This document shows, in pieces, positions 33,369 through 43,916 of a stretch of 64,000 bases of DNA. Position numbers and translations under genes: made by a program. The stretch covers positions 79,678,001-79,742,000 of the forward strand of contig CM060895.1 in assembly GCA_030762935.1 (NCBI GenBank), given 5' to 3'. The notes under the pieces are model-generated. The model had not been told where the DNA came from, did not search any database, and saw only the letters and a program-made list of their open reading frames with translations. This stretch comes from Hymenopus coronatus. Lineage: Eukaryota; Arthropoda; Insecta; Mantodea; Hymenopodidae. How positions within the stretch are numbered: position 1 is the first letter of the stretch; each line of letters opens with the position of its first letter.

Positions 33369-34209
33369 TACTTTCTCTACACGTACTATGTAATAGAGTT
33401 TAGAGAAGGTATTGCATTCCACCCAAAAATTCTATACAGTGATTTCACCGGAATTATACATTTTAGGGTCCTTTATATTAAAATAATAGCATGTCCATGT
33501 GTGTGTCCGTGTGTCTGTGAACACAACTCAAAAATGAAAAATTGGTAACATCCCAAACTTGGTATTCAAGTTTAATACCTTCCAGAGATGCGACACGAAG
33601 TTTTTAAAAAAACTCCCTCAACCCAAGCTACCATTTACATGGAAAAAAAGTAAAAAATTTCGATTTTCTCAAAAATGGCTATTTTCATTAAAATACCATA
33701 TATTAAAGATATTTACATGACAAATAAAATTTATATCTTGAATTTTCTAAGGATAGCCTATAAAGATCTCTATTCCGGGTGAATTTTACTGCATTTTGCA
33801 TAACTGATAAACGCTAACAGAGAGACAAAAATTTACAACATAAATAATGTAGATCTCGTTAAAATTTATGTCATATTTGTTTTTTTTTCTTTTGTTTTTT
33901 TTTTCGTAGAGCTGATCACTTCTGAGATATTTCAAGTTGTTTGTTTCAGATTTAAAATATTCAAACTTTAGTCAGACGTTTCTTCTAGTCATGCATAGAA
34001 ACGGATTTCAACCACATGGCAACCAGATTTTAAAGTATCTAGCTTAGCATATTTCCTTATTTCTCTTCTACTTACAAGGAGGCAAATAATTAAGACAATG
34101 CCTACCAATATTAACCTCTTATCATCATATAGTACATAGAAGAATATACTTTTTAGCAATAATGTGTCACAGTGATGTAGAGGAAGTCATGTGAATAGAA
34201 CACATCAGC
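33369..34209 (-). mobile_element. PER copy, near full length
   Basis: TACTTTCTCTACACGTACTA at the left with the palindrome core shortened (tatgtaatagagtttagag), GT tract at 33,498-33,520, all body boxes, and a right end gtgaatagaacacatcag followed by ctttttt. A local T-rich expansion near 33,881-33,905 is specific to this copy. Confidence 0.85.
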
Positions 34210-34391
34210 TTTTTTAAACCTGTATTAGAGATAGAACGTATATTGGTTACGCATCAGGGTTTCTTTATTAAGTTCTCATTAGAGGTGCTTCTTGTAAGAT
34301 AGTCTCCCACCTCCAAATGTTCATGAATTCTCTTAGGAAATTAGTACTCTCTATTAGAAAGTATTCCGTCCCGCTCTCCCTACCTCCTTCA

Positions 34392-34403
34392 GACACACAC
34401 ACA

Positions 34404-34457
<54 letters not shown>

Positions 34458-34466
34458 GTCTGTCTG
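34392..34466. repeat. (CA)n-(TC)n compound microsatellite
   Basis: (AC) run to about 34,405 followed by an uninterrupted (TC) run of about 25 units with a few degenerate units at the right. Open frames across it are artefacts. Confidence 0.95.
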
Positions 34467-34735
34467 AACAATGTATGACTAATGTAAAAGTTTAAACGCT
34501 AAATTATATTTGATCTTGATAAACATTTAACTTGCAGTACCTACACTATCCTAAAGTTTCAGTAAATTTTGTAAATTGCGCTGTTTCAGAAACATTAAGT
34601 TTATCAAACTTTGTGCAACATTAAAATAACGCTCGGTATTAATATAAATAATTCGATGTTTTCTCTACGTTTCTTGTTTCGTCTGTTTTATGCTTGCTTC
34701 GATCATTCTTGAGAAAAAATGTTCTTTCCGCTTTC

Positions 34736-34738
<3 letters not shown>

Positions 34739-34800
<62 letters not shown>
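34739..34800. repeat. (TC)n microsatellite
   Basis: About 31 perfect TC units, about 270 bp to the right of the first (TC)n tract and on the same strand. Confidence 0.95.
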
Positions 34801-34803
<3 letters not shown>

Positions 34804-35734
34804 CTCACACTCACAAACAATTTTAAGATATGGTTTTGTATTTTATAATTTCAAAATTAAAACCCCATATTTGAGCAAGAATCATTAAAGGGTAATTTTT
34901 TATTTTCACAAAATGTTCATTATCTAATTTTATTGATTTAGCATATAATTAAAATATTTGTACGACTAATAAATATGTAGATATATGTGCATTTTATTGA
35001 AAAAACCCTCTTAATTATGCATGTATATTGAGCTGCGTTGTGTAATTAGAAAACTACAGGAATTAGACAAAAACTATTCAAAGAATTTAGTGCTGATTAA
35101 AATGTTAAAATGTGTATTTTTTAGAAGATCCCGTCCCAGCAGCGCACTCAGACTTTAGAATGTTGTTTGTACAAAAATTATTTAAAACACACTTATGCTG
35201 AATTTAAAATAATTTCAACAAAAATATTTTGAATAATATAAACGTAGATAAAATAAATTTATATCACAATAATATATAAAGGTTATACCCGAATTTGCAT
35301 TGATAGATAAAGGCATAGGTAACCAAAATAAAAGCTATGGCAGTTTTACAATTCTTAATTTGTGCACAAAGTCATTCCTATTATCTGGAAGCCCTTGTTT
35401 CTATCTTTCGCAGTTTCCCAACAAAAGCATATTGTTTGTACCTTAAAATGGAGTTAGGAAGTACTCATTATCGAAACAATTCTGCCTCGATACGCTTCAT
35501 GAATTGCTTTTGATTATACATGAGCTATGTGTTTTGGTGGATGAATCCTGCTGGAAAAAGAGGAAATTAGATTCCCTTCTGGTTAGCTGACCGAACATGG
35601 GTAAATTCTGATTTATACGCCAATAGGCCATTTGTAACTTCCTAATATTTCAGCACTCTGTGGTGGCACATTAGAAAAATTATATGATGTTTTACATACC
35701 TACTATACAATAAACTATCTTTACTTATTGTTCA

Positions 35735-35950
35735 ATGCTTCTTCAACACCAGCCATTTGTAGGACAGGAGTTAGAAAGGTTGAAAAATTCAATGTCATAG
35801 TCGGGATTTGACCCACGGATGTCTTGGTCTCTGTCCAGTTGCTCTTACCACTCAGCTACCATGACAACATGCCGACAGGACACTAAACTCCTCGACTGAC
35901 TCGAGATTTTACCGTAAACCACAAGAATATCTTAAAAATATTTACGATAT
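35735..35950 (-). mobile_element. SINE-1 copy, tRNA-like head and both flanking parts
   Basis: The minus-strand head at 35,794-35,865 has CCATGACs/gtcatag acceptor-like ends, a D stem GCT(G)A..., a weak anticodon arm and a B-box-like ggtcaaatcccg. The body to the left (gtaggacaggagttagaaa) and the leader to the right (actaaactcctcgactgact) match the copies near 44.4-45.1 kb. A diverged inverted counterpart of the leader lies near 36,370-36,430. Confidence 0.62.
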
Positions 35951-35972
35951 TGTAAGTCGCCACTGGGATATA

Positions 35973-36011
35973 TTATATCATTTTTTTTAAATGCTTAAAA
36001 AAATGATATAA
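35973..36011. repeat. AT-rich inverted repeat (hairpin)
   Basis: ttatatcattttttt at 35,973-35,987 and aaaaaaatgatataa at 35,997-36,011 pair over about 15 bp with a loop of about 9 nt. It lies at the centre between two inverted SINE-1 leaders. Confidence 0.7.
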
Positions 36012-36189
36012 CTTATAGCCTCATAGTTCAACTGACTATTAGATCGATCACAGTCAATTAATTGTCAATTAATTTGAGACCTTTAGTTCCATACGCGATC
36101 CAGATTTGGTACTTGTGTTATTCTACCTTAGAGCCGCTTTACTGGTCTGCTATAAACTTTAATGATCCTAAGCCCCAAAGCACAGCAGA

Positions 36190-36300
36190 GGAATGTTTTC
36201 TGGAAGTAGAGGAGGGACTGTGGAGTGGCGACAGGAATCTGTGAGGGCAAAACCCCAGTGATCCCGAGAAAACACCAGAAACTCAGCAGTCTAGCGAATT
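36190..36300. mobile_element. SINE-3-like body scrap
   Basis: Shows gcaaaaccccagtgatcccg then agaaaacaccagaaac, a weak but colinear match to the SINE-3 body cggagaaaaccc segment. No head recognisable. Confidence 0.3.
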
Positions 36301-36434
36301 TCAGATCGGAATATCTTAACGGTTTCAAACTTTTCAAATCTGGATCGGCTGGGAAAGTTTTACCAATTTGAGGTCTCTTCTTGGTTTATCGAGAAATCCC
36401 AAAGTCAGTTGGATAATTTAGTGTCGAGTTGCTG

Positions 36435-36640
36435 GACTACGAGGTTCAACTGGCTAGGCGCTGACCTTTTGAATCCGAGATCATGGATTCAAACCCGGCG
36501 GAGAGGATGGTCTTTAAGTGTGTGTAAAAGCGACAGTAGATTTACTGGTACGTAAAGGAATTCCAACGGGAACAACCCCGGCACACCAGCAGCGCTGATA
36601 TAATTTTGGAAGCTGAGAGCATACTTAAAAAATAAAAACT
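36435..36640 (+). mobile_element. SINE copy related to SINE-2
   Basis: The plus-strand head has actggctaggcgctgacc (A-box side), then gagatcatggattcaaaccc (B box) and a body with gatggtctttaagtgtgtg, gtagatttactggtacgta, and ggaattccaacgggaac. It shares the 'tagatttac-x-gcacgtaaa' element with SINE-2 but differs in the rest, so it may be a sister family. Confidence 0.55.
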
Positions 36641-36652
36641 GTTTCGTCGTGG

Positions 36653-36700
36653 TGCCATTGTAGCTCAGTGATTAGAGCATCTATCCAACTATGGCAATGA
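36653..36700 (+). mobile_element. SINE-1 head fragment with internal deletion
   Basis: gtgccattgtagctcagtga then ttagagcatctatccaac and tatggcaatgaatatt retain acceptor and D arm but lack the anticodon and T arms: they jump directly to the 3' acceptor part. Abuts the mariner remnant at its right within 60 bp. Confidence 0.55.
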
Positions 36701-36756
36701 ATATTTCTTGTTTGGCTTGGCTAAGTAGTCACTTACCCCCTCGTATGGAGGATTTA

Positions 36757-37543
36757 CGAGGTGTGTTAAAAAAAATAACGGGAATATTTTAATTTCGCGG
36801 TCTTTATACAACGGATTTTCAATTTTTTTTTCCTCATGTGTGCTTAAATTTCATCTGTTTAAATACTTAGTTTATTATTGACAGTTAAAAGGGTTATACG
36901 TGCTTTCGAAGCCCCAGCACATTTGCATTAAATTTTGCGAAAAATGAAGTAAAGTGCCCAAAATGTTGGCTGAGGCCTTAAGCAAATCTACTATGAGTAA
37001 TAAAGGTTTCGAGTGGTATCAACATTCAGAGAGGATTGAGAAGGCTCTGAAGACTACGATCCCCTGGACTTTCTAACATATCATTTACTGACGACAATAT
37101 GGAAGATGCAAAGAAATGGTCCTGCCATATGGTTATACAGTCAATAAGGAATACTACCTAGAAGTCATGCCACGTTTGCATGAAGTAATCCTAAGAAAAC
37201 TACCAGAACTTTCACAAAACCACTCGTGGATAGTGCTCCTGCCCATACCTCAACGATTGTTCGTGATTTTTGGGCAAAAACCAGAAACATTATGTTGTTT
37301 AGCCACCTTATTCGCCAGAAATGGCCGCCTCAACTTCTTTCTATTCCCGAGGATGAAGAGAACACGAAAAGACGTCGTTTAGCCACTATTGGTGAACCAA
37401 AATAGAATCGCTGAAGTACTTGAACACCATAAGGAAAAGTGAGTTCCAGAGTTGCTTCCGAGATCGAAAATAGTGCCGGCACAAGTGTATTATATCTAAG
37501 GGAGTTTATTTTGAAGGGAACAAAGTTGACGTAGATGCATAAA
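36757..37543 (+). pseudogene. mariner transposon remnant (irritans-like ends)
   Basis: The left end reads TA then CGAGGTGTGTTAAAAAAA, typical of mariner terminal repeats next to the TA target. The transposase follows in broken frames: ICIKFCEK near 36,926, SNKGFEWYQHSE near 36,997 (the F-E-W-x-x-R-F motif), then VNKEYYLEVMPRLHEVILRK at about 37,141-37,200, LPELSQNHSWIVLL (the N-x-S-W-x-L-x-x-D block, Asp not visible), VRDFWAKT, FFLFPRMKRT at about 37,338-37,366 (F-F-L-F-P-K-h-K), and GVYFEGNKVDVDA out of frame near 37,503-37,540. The segment between 37,080 and 37,115 lacks about 50 codons including the first catalytic Asp. A matching right terminal repeat was not found. Confidence 0.72.
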
Positions 37544-37544
37544 T

Positions 37545-37650
37545 ATTGTTTAAGAAAACCAAAAGTTACCGTACACTCTCATGATTTACAAGGGAGTGCC
37601 TAGGATCAGAGGCCAATCGAACTGAGAGTGAAGAATCCGGAACGGGGGAT
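37545..37650. repeat. Direct repeat of the segment at 38,657-38,791
   Basis: Shares tgcataaata, taagaaaac-aaaa-ttaccg, tacactc-catgattta, gtgcctaggatcagaggc and a-agagagtgaa with the second copy 1.1 kb downstream. The second copy has two extra stretches of about 20 and 24 bp. The left edge coincides with the end of the mariner transposase text. Confidence 0.65.
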
Positions 37651-37860
37651 CATCACGTATTGGTGTGAGGAAAATAATTAAATAAAATGAAGGCAAATGG
37701 ACAAAACCAAAGATGGAGTAATTGTGATTGTGGATAGTGGAAGAAAGCCAAATATACGCGCTTCGTCCACCAGAAATCCCATATGCGGTCCCATGGGATC
37801 AAATCCTGGCCTTAGTGAGAAGCGAGTGAACTAAGATCGGCCACGGCGTTGCCACAAAGT
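37640..37860 (-). mobile_element. SINE-3 copy with tRNA-like head
   Basis: Minus-strand head: GGCAACGCCGTGGCCGATCT (A box), then TAAGGCCAGGATTTGATCCC (B box). The body then has accgcatatgggatttctgg, tggacgaagc and a weakly conserved remainder. The head is like that at 42,430-42,490. Confidence 0.6.
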
Positions 37861-38029
37861 ATTCTTAAAATATGTTACTGTTTTATCTATCCCATGCTAT
37901 CACAAAAACATTTGAAGCATTTTTATAACATATTCCCTTCTATGTAAATGAAATTTAGTTTAATTTGACTTAAACTAATTTTTGTGGCTTTAGCGTTCCA
38001 TTCTATATTGGTCATGAGAAGCCTCTATC

Positions 38030-38210
38030 AGATTTGAAGTTGTTTTACGTGCCGTAAACATACGACACGGGACCAAATGCTTTACTTCCCCTCCAAAGGG
38101 AGCCCTGCTAAGGATTTTTACGCCCGGAAAAATCCATCGCCCTCCGCCGCGTTTGAACCCGCGATTTGGTACCCATAGGCTGGCATGTTACCCCTAGACC
38201 ACGGAAGACA
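38030..38210 (-). mobile_element. SINE-2 copy, best preserved
   Basis: The minus strand begins TGGTCTAGGGGTAACATGCC (A box), then CAAATCGCGGGTTCAAACGC (B box), then a body with GGGCGTAAAAATCCTTAGCA, GGGCTCCCTTTGGAGGGG and AAGTAAAGC, ending GTGTCGTATGTTTACGGCAC then GTAAAA. This copy defines the family in this window. The anticodon arm around CCTATGG is poorly paired, so it is not a functional tRNA. Confidence 0.72.
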
Positions 38211-38323
38211 ACCCTCTTCTAGGTAAAAAGAATATACGGAAATACACTAGTCAAACTTAAATGATAGAAACATTTTTAAGAGTTGATAGCTATGCAAAGG
38301 CTTCGAAATAACTTTTCTTTGCA

Positions 38324-38573
38324 TCTGATTTCTTACATTCACAGTTTTTCTCTACGAGACACTCCTTACAAAAGGTTATTCTTGTATCTACATTTTGAAA
38401 ATCGAAATAAGAATTAGTAGAAAATGATTGTATTATTTCCTTAAAATTAGAAGGAAAATAAGGAAATGCATTTGGCTAAAGTGATAATTCAAATCTTTTA
38501 AAAATCAGTCAATATGTGAAACAATTGAAATTCGGTTTTCATTCCGTGGTCTTAGAACATATTGCTACCTTTC
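38324..38573 (+). mobile_element. PER left third, start of the tandem cluster
   Basis: TCTGATTTCTTACATTCACA at the left, then colinear to about 38,570 (gtcttagaacatattgctac), where a long T tract follows. The remaining middle part is missing. Confidence 0.7.
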
Positions 38574-38630
38574 TTTTTTTTTTTTTTTTTTTTTTTTGTC
38601 TGTTTGTTTGTTGTTTTTTTTTTTTTTGTT
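38574..38630. repeat. T-rich tract
   Basis: Two long T-runs separated by gtctgtttgtttgttg. This may be the poly-A tail, on the minus strand, of the inserted segment that continues to 38,791. Confidence 0.8.
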
Positions 38631-38656
38631 TTGCCTCGCACACACTAAAATGTTTA

Positions 38657-38791
38657 TGCATAAATAAAGATTAAGAAAACAAAAACTTACCGTTATTCTT
38701 TTATTACACCGTACACTCGCATGATTTACACACAAGTGCCTAGGATCAGAGGCTTATCGAAGATTCAACGAACATTCGAACAGAGAGTGAA
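38657..38791. repeat. Second copy of the 37,545-37,650 repeat
   Basis: Inserted in a PER copy between the T tract and the resumed PER sequence ggattcagggttcctc. It carries two extra stretches relative to the first copy. Confidence 0.65.
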
Positions 38792-38910
38792 TTTGGATTC
38801 AGGGTTCCTCCAAACATGTGTTCTAGGTGAAATCTTGACATTAGATGTTTTAATGGATTACAATGTCTTCTCTGCATACTATGTACATTGCCCATGTGCT
38901 AGAGAAATTA
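38792..38910 (+). mobile_element. PER right-end module
   Basis: Resumes the family at ggattcagggttcctcc and reaches a recognisable palindrome (tactatgtacattgccca) and GCTAGAGAAATTA. It belongs with the 38,324 fragment as one interrupted copy. Confidence 0.68.
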
Positions 38911-38924
38911 AACTGTTTTTTAAA

Positions 38925-39016
38925 TGTTTTGATTCAGGGGACTCGAAACATGCTCTCGGTGTAGCAACACAATACCTTTTTTACCTACAAGGTATATTGT
39001 ATAGCTAGAAAATGTA
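38925..39016 (+). mobile_element. PER right-end module, duplicated
   Basis: A second right-end piece in the same orientation: ttgattcaggggactcgaaa then acacaatacctttttta and ggtatattgtatagctag, then AAAATGTA. Its palindrome is replaced by a shorter inverted pair (tacctacaaggta). Confidence 0.6.
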
Positions 39017-39021
39017 ATTTA

Positions 39022-39779
39022 TTTGATATGTTTCATCCACATGACTTTCTCTGCACTCTATCTTTTATTTGTGGGTAAACAAACTATTCTTAGGGTTGTC
39101 ACTTTTATCTACTTTATTTTAATTGAGAAATAGCTAACTTAGAAGTTTTGTTATCTGAAATAGCGATTGACAAATCTTAAGAACAGGAAGGTTTATATTG
39201 GCCTTGTAGGTCATTACAGTTTCCATACAATTGTGATAAAACGCTGACGTCAAAATAACTTTTAAAAGAATGTACTAAAGTATTAAACATTTCGAACCAT
39301 TAATAATGGATCTGTACGACATAAAAGCTTATTTGGAATATGGTGTGATTTTTAAAGCAATCTACTTTTTTTTTTAATTGAGGTACGTTTTCATCTATCG
39401 CAGTTATGCAAGATTGTGCAAATTCATTGTCTGAACCGGCCTTCACAGTCTACCAGAAATTGATAGATATACTTTAATTTCATGTATCTCTAATAAATGG
39501 TGTTCGTATCAAAATGTTTCAAGCCAATTCATTACTAAGTTTCAACAAATTCTGTAGAAAGTACAAGGTTCTTCATCTCCCATCCTGTCTTAAATTTCAT
39601 GTTTGGAATTAAAACAATTTTTTTGTTTTTTAGTTATACAATTTAGCATATACATGCGAGTGTGTGCGGGTTAAGGGTTAAGGAGTCTGATAAGGTGCAT
39701 TTACGGTGAAATCTCGGAATGGAATTTAGGGGTGGAAAACTCTTAATTCTCCTAGTTACTATGCGCAGTAGAGAAAGTA
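39022..39779 (+). mobile_element. PER copy in tandem cluster
   Basis: TTTGATATGTTTCATCCACA follows six bases after the previous right end. The body is diverged but colinear, with a shortened CA region (gcgagtgtgtgcggg), ending cagtagagaaagta. Confidence 0.72.
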
Positions 39780-39798
39780 AAAACAATAAAGAATAACG

Positions 39799-40295
39799 AC
39801 TTCCCATTTGAGAAAATCATAGGTATTGTAAAATGTATACTAACAACAAGCAATATCTTTGATATTTTTCATTCAGACAAAAGTATTCGACATAATTTGT
39901 GCATTTAAACGAAGTTTGTAGTAAAATTTCGTCTTATCTCTAATGGTTTATTAGTTATGCAAACGTCATCCAGAATAAGGAGGACTTTTAAGGCTATTCT
40001 GAGTGAATTGAAGGTAGATATTTTATTTCTCAACAACGAAAATACCTTGAACATATCAAAATCGCTAGAACCATTTTTGAGAAAATATTGGATTTAGAAA
40101 AATATTTCATGTAAAGGAAGCTAATGGATGGGAGGATTTTTCTTGCAAATCTTTGTGTTGCATTCTTAGAATATGTTAATGTATACCAAGTTATGCTGTT
40201 CTATGGTATATACATAAGTCGTTATTTTATGGATTCAGCTGGCCTCAAAACATACAATCTCGAAATCAATTTACTATATGTAGCAGAGTAGGTAA
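39799..40295 (+). mobile_element. PER copy, left part missing
   Basis: Starts inside the family at gacttcccatttgagaaaa and ends gtagcagagtaggtaaaaa. It lies in the same orientation 19 bp after the previous copy. About 350 bp of the left part are absent. Confidence 0.68.
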
Positions 40296-41860
40296 AAACT
40301 AACTTTTCTCTCTAAGCGACAATGAACTTGGGATATTGAAAAATTGTATGAGATCAATATGTCTTTCCTACATGCTTTTAATTTCAGAAACAATAATATA
40401 GCAGTCACATCCAAATGTACAAATCTCCTGAATTCACTTTCTGTTTGGCCTCATTACCTACTGTTTGTAGGTCAAACATTGCATTGAATTGACAGTTCAA
40501 TTTCAAATATTATCTTGTTCGCTTTTATATGCGACTTTTGCCAAATTTAAAGAAATTTTAACAAATTACGAGGGTGAGATAAGTAAATTTCTTAATTTCA
40601 TATTTTACGGTGTTGAAATTAAATCAATATACATAGGGATGTAAAATGATAAATCAATTTTACTTCTGACACACACTGCCCAGTTGATTTCAGAGAAACG
40701 TTTTGTAATATTACTGATAATTAAAAATGACTTAGATTCTAAAGGCAACAATTTTGTGTTTATTTTGGGATAAACAATATTGCAAACTTTACTACTATTT
40801 TGAATCATTAACTTTATCGTATGGTATGCCTCTACAAGTTTTTAACAAATATAATTATCTGATAAACAAGATTTTGAGAGCTTAAATTATTCACATGTTT
40901 TTCACAGAAAGTAACAAAGAGCTTTAACATTGCAATGGATTACTACTTTAACAAATTATTAGTCAACAAAAATAAGAATTCGATTAGTGCCTTCATTTCA
41001 TTGCTCTTATTACAAAATACTTGTATTTTTCTCTGAAATTAATAGGGAAAGATATATAGAAATGCTGCTTATGTTAAATTCTTATGCCCAGTGTTTTGGT
41101 TTTTTGTGCTGTATATGTCAAGTTAGAGCTAGCTGAAATATTTATATATTATTTTTCGGCGTGTCAGCATATTCATCAAATCATGTTGTACAGTGTACAC
41201 GCTTGCGTGAGCTAATCCGGAGCCACGACTCAGTGTCGACACAGTGTGAAGAGGCTGTAAGTTAAAAGGAACAGTAATTAATTTGCAAATCAACGTTGCG
41301 AAATTAAGGGCAAGATCCGTCTCCCAGACGATCATAATTATATTTGCCCAGCTACGCCTTAATGACATACATTGTGAAAATATTTCAAGGAGAAGAAGAA
41401 AAAGTTAAACTAATTTCCTTCATAGTAGGTCAGAGAGAGAGAGAGACACATACTTTTAATGATAAGCAATTAACCAAAAATAATTAAATTTAAAAAAATA
41501 GCGACAGTGTGATGGTAATTACTCTATACAATAAATTACTAGTAATACTAAAATTATTATCTGGTCTCACTGAAAAATGTCCTTATTCAAAAATGCTTGC
41601 CCAATCTTTAAGTAACTGTAAACATTAATGTGTGATATTTAGGTATAATCATTTTAAGATGTAAATTATTATCTTTATTTTTTGAAATTTATATACTCAC
41701 GGAGTAAAACTTCTGTAACGAATCAACAACTAATAAACTGAACTAAATTGAATTTAAACAATTGGGGCTACTCTGTAACTTTCTGGTTAACAAAATCGGT
41801 ACCGGCATTCTGTAACTGCGAGCTATTATTCTGTGGTTCTGTTGTCGCAGCGCGCGAGCG

Positions 41861-41911
<51 letters not shown>

Positions 41912-42189
41912 TTCCAATGTTGTTAAGAGATATAAAATATGCATGTAGGTCATATTTTATTCTCAAGTATTTTTCAGCATGTACGGTCACTCGACCCATG
42001 CGGCTGTGTGACGCAAATATTGTATTATTGTAAACTTAATAAAATACCACCACCACTACTACCGTAACTGTGACGGTTCTTATCTTTTGTTCTAACCTAA
42101 ACAAAACTATTTTTAAAATGTGCTTAAAAGCGATAACCCCATATCAGTACATTTCGTTTCGTATAATAATCGACTTACCCTCCCCGTAA
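40296..42189. other. Quiet AT-rich region with one long (GT)n
   Basis: About 1.9 kb without recognised elements except the microsatellite at 41,864. Minor palindromes near 41,190 (tgtacagtgtaca) and 41,230 (cgactcagtgtcgacacagtg) are short. No domain in any frame. Confidence 0.4.
41864..41909. repeat. (GT)n microsatellite
   Basis: About 23 perfect GT units, preceded by a cgcgcgagcgagc stretch. Frames of CVCVCV or HTHTHT across it are artefacts. Confidence 0.97.
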
Positions 42190-42490
42190 GTATAGGCCTG
42201 ACAGCCCCCTAGGACTTAGAGGTCAGAAGCCTGTCGGGGAGCCACAGAATGGAGAACCTGGTACGAGGGGATCAACCCGTAGCCACGCAAGAACGTGAGA
42301 AAGTGGATGATATGAAATGTAAGCGAAATTGATGATTGGAAAGGTGATGATGGCGCAATTGATGGAATGAGTGGCGGAGGAAATCAAAGTACCCGGAGAA
42401 AACCAGTCCAGACACTGCTTCGTCCACCACGAATCCCACATGTGGGCGCTTATATGGGAGGCGAGCGATCTAACCATTCACCCACGGCGC
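42190..42490 (-). mobile_element. SINE-3 copy with tRNA-like head
   Basis: Minus-strand head: CGGCGCCGTGGGTGAATGGT then TAGATCGCTCGCCTCCC is a clear A-box/D-arm and anticodon-arm region. The T arm is reduced to CCCACATGTGGGATTCGTGG. The body has tggacgaagcagtgtctgg, ttttctccgggtactttg and cctccgccactc, and further out an acid-looking ccccgacaggcttctgacc end. The longest copy of this family in the window. Confidence 0.66.
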
Positions 42491-42639
42491 CGTTCAACAG
42501 TATATTTACTGGGATTAAAACAGTATCTGCGGGACGAAATTCCTCCTCGCCGGTGACACTGATTATGATCCTTGCAATTGACAGCAACGTTTCCCCCCCC
42601 CCTTTTTTTCAGTTTCTTACATTTACTTAGTTGACCTAT

Positions 42640-42790
42640 TTATGTGTAACGTTTTCCTTTTACATACACATACATGCACACATTTACAAACACAGAAACA
42701 CCCATGCCCAAAGCGGGACTCGAACCTACGATCCCGTGCACCACGAAGCAACAAAACAACGTTAACAAACCCTGTGTTCCAAGTAACTGC
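42640..42790 (-). mobile_element. SINE-4 related fragment
   Basis: catgcccaaagcgggactcg then aacctacgatcccgtgcacc and acgaagcaacaaaac match the head of SINE-4 (catgcccaaggcgggactcg, acgatccccagcgctacgaa) on the same strand, with the same acacatac-rich part to the left. The outer head (A-box side) is lost, replaced by AT-rich sequence. Confidence 0.6.
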
Positions 42791-43055
42791 GAGATATTAA
42801 AAAGTCTTACATTTGATATTTTCTTTTAATAATCTCTAAACATACTGAAATGAAGTATGCATTCTAAATATATGCTTTATATGTTTTACATTTTATAGTT
42901 TAGCCCATTACGCATTTTGCCAAATTTTGAATTGTTTGCCCTGGCGTCGATTGCTCCTATAGGAAAGGTATAGATTATAAGACTTTTTGGTCAAGGACAA
43001 ATTTTCCGGAAGTGAATATCAGAAATGTAATTTATAAGCTCGATAATAGAAAAAA

Positions 43056-43916
43056 TATGATGTGTTCTATTCCCATGACTTTCTCTACATCTCTGTAACA
43101 AATTATTTTTAACAATAAGCTCATTCCTCTGTTAATTTCATGCTAAAAAGTTGACAGATACGGTCTTATTACATAGTTCCTTATCAGTAGAAGGGAAATA
43201 AGGGAACACACTGAAAAAAAATCGAGAGTCAAATGTTTTAAAATATGGTTCATATGGGATTTAAATCCCATTCTTTGCATGGCCAGGAGTAGGCAAGTAT
43301 CCGTATGAGAAAACTTTAAGTATTTTAAAACTGAAAACAATAGCAAGGAATATCTCGAAGACGGTCAACTCTACGAAAAAATGTATAGTATGATACAGCT
43401 ACATTGATTGTTTCTAAGGTTTTGTTAATCTCTTACGGTTTGCCACTTATGCAAAATTAAAAAGAATTATCCAGAATAAAAAGGTTTTCAGGGGCTATTC
43501 CCATAAAATTCAATACATACGTTTTACTTACCATGTAAATATCTTTAACATAGGACATTTTAATCAAAATGGTTAGAGGCATTTTTGAGAAAAACAAACT
43601 TTTCGAAATGCTTCCCATGTAAGGGGTAGTTGAGGTGTGGGCACTTTTTTTTTTTTAATCTTCGTGGCGCATCCTTGGAAGATACTAAACTTATATATCA
43701 AGTTTGTTACTTAACAGAATTTTCGGTTTTCAGCTATGCTGTCGACAGACAGACAGACTGACACACACGGACTTTTTACTAAAATGCTTTTTTTTTTTCT
43801 TTTGTATTTAGCGGCGTCTCGAAACAAGTATTTCCGGTGAAATCTCTGTATCGAATTTTTGGGTGCAATAAAATACCTTCTCTATACACTATGTAATATT
43901 ACGTGGGGAGAAAGTA
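43056..43916 (+). mobile_element. PER copy, full length (861 bp)
   Basis: Starts TATGATGTGTTCTATTCCCA (one change at the second base of the usual TCTGATG). ACTTTCTCTAC occurs about 22 bp inside the left end. It ends with a palindrome (tctctatacactatgtaata) and GGGGAGAAAGTA. The inverted match between the internal ACTTTCTCTAC and the right tip is easy to see in this copy. Confidence 0.9.

Larger units (their letters stand above)
34210..35734. other. AT-rich region with two (TC)n tracts
   Basis: About 1.5 kb. Apart from the microsatellites listed separately there is no recognisable repeat or frame. Very AT-rich between 34,830 and 35,330. Confidence 0.4.

Noticed and set aside
34268..34888. Open frames rich in RERERE or SLSLSL
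   Set aside because: Translation of (TC)n tracts.
41190..41250. Regulatory palindromes (tgtacagtgtaca and gtgtcgacac)
   Set aside because: Short, single, no promoter or gene nearby.
41748..42033. Open frames of CVCVCV and HTHTHT
   Set aside because: Translation of the (GT)n tract. No coding evidence.
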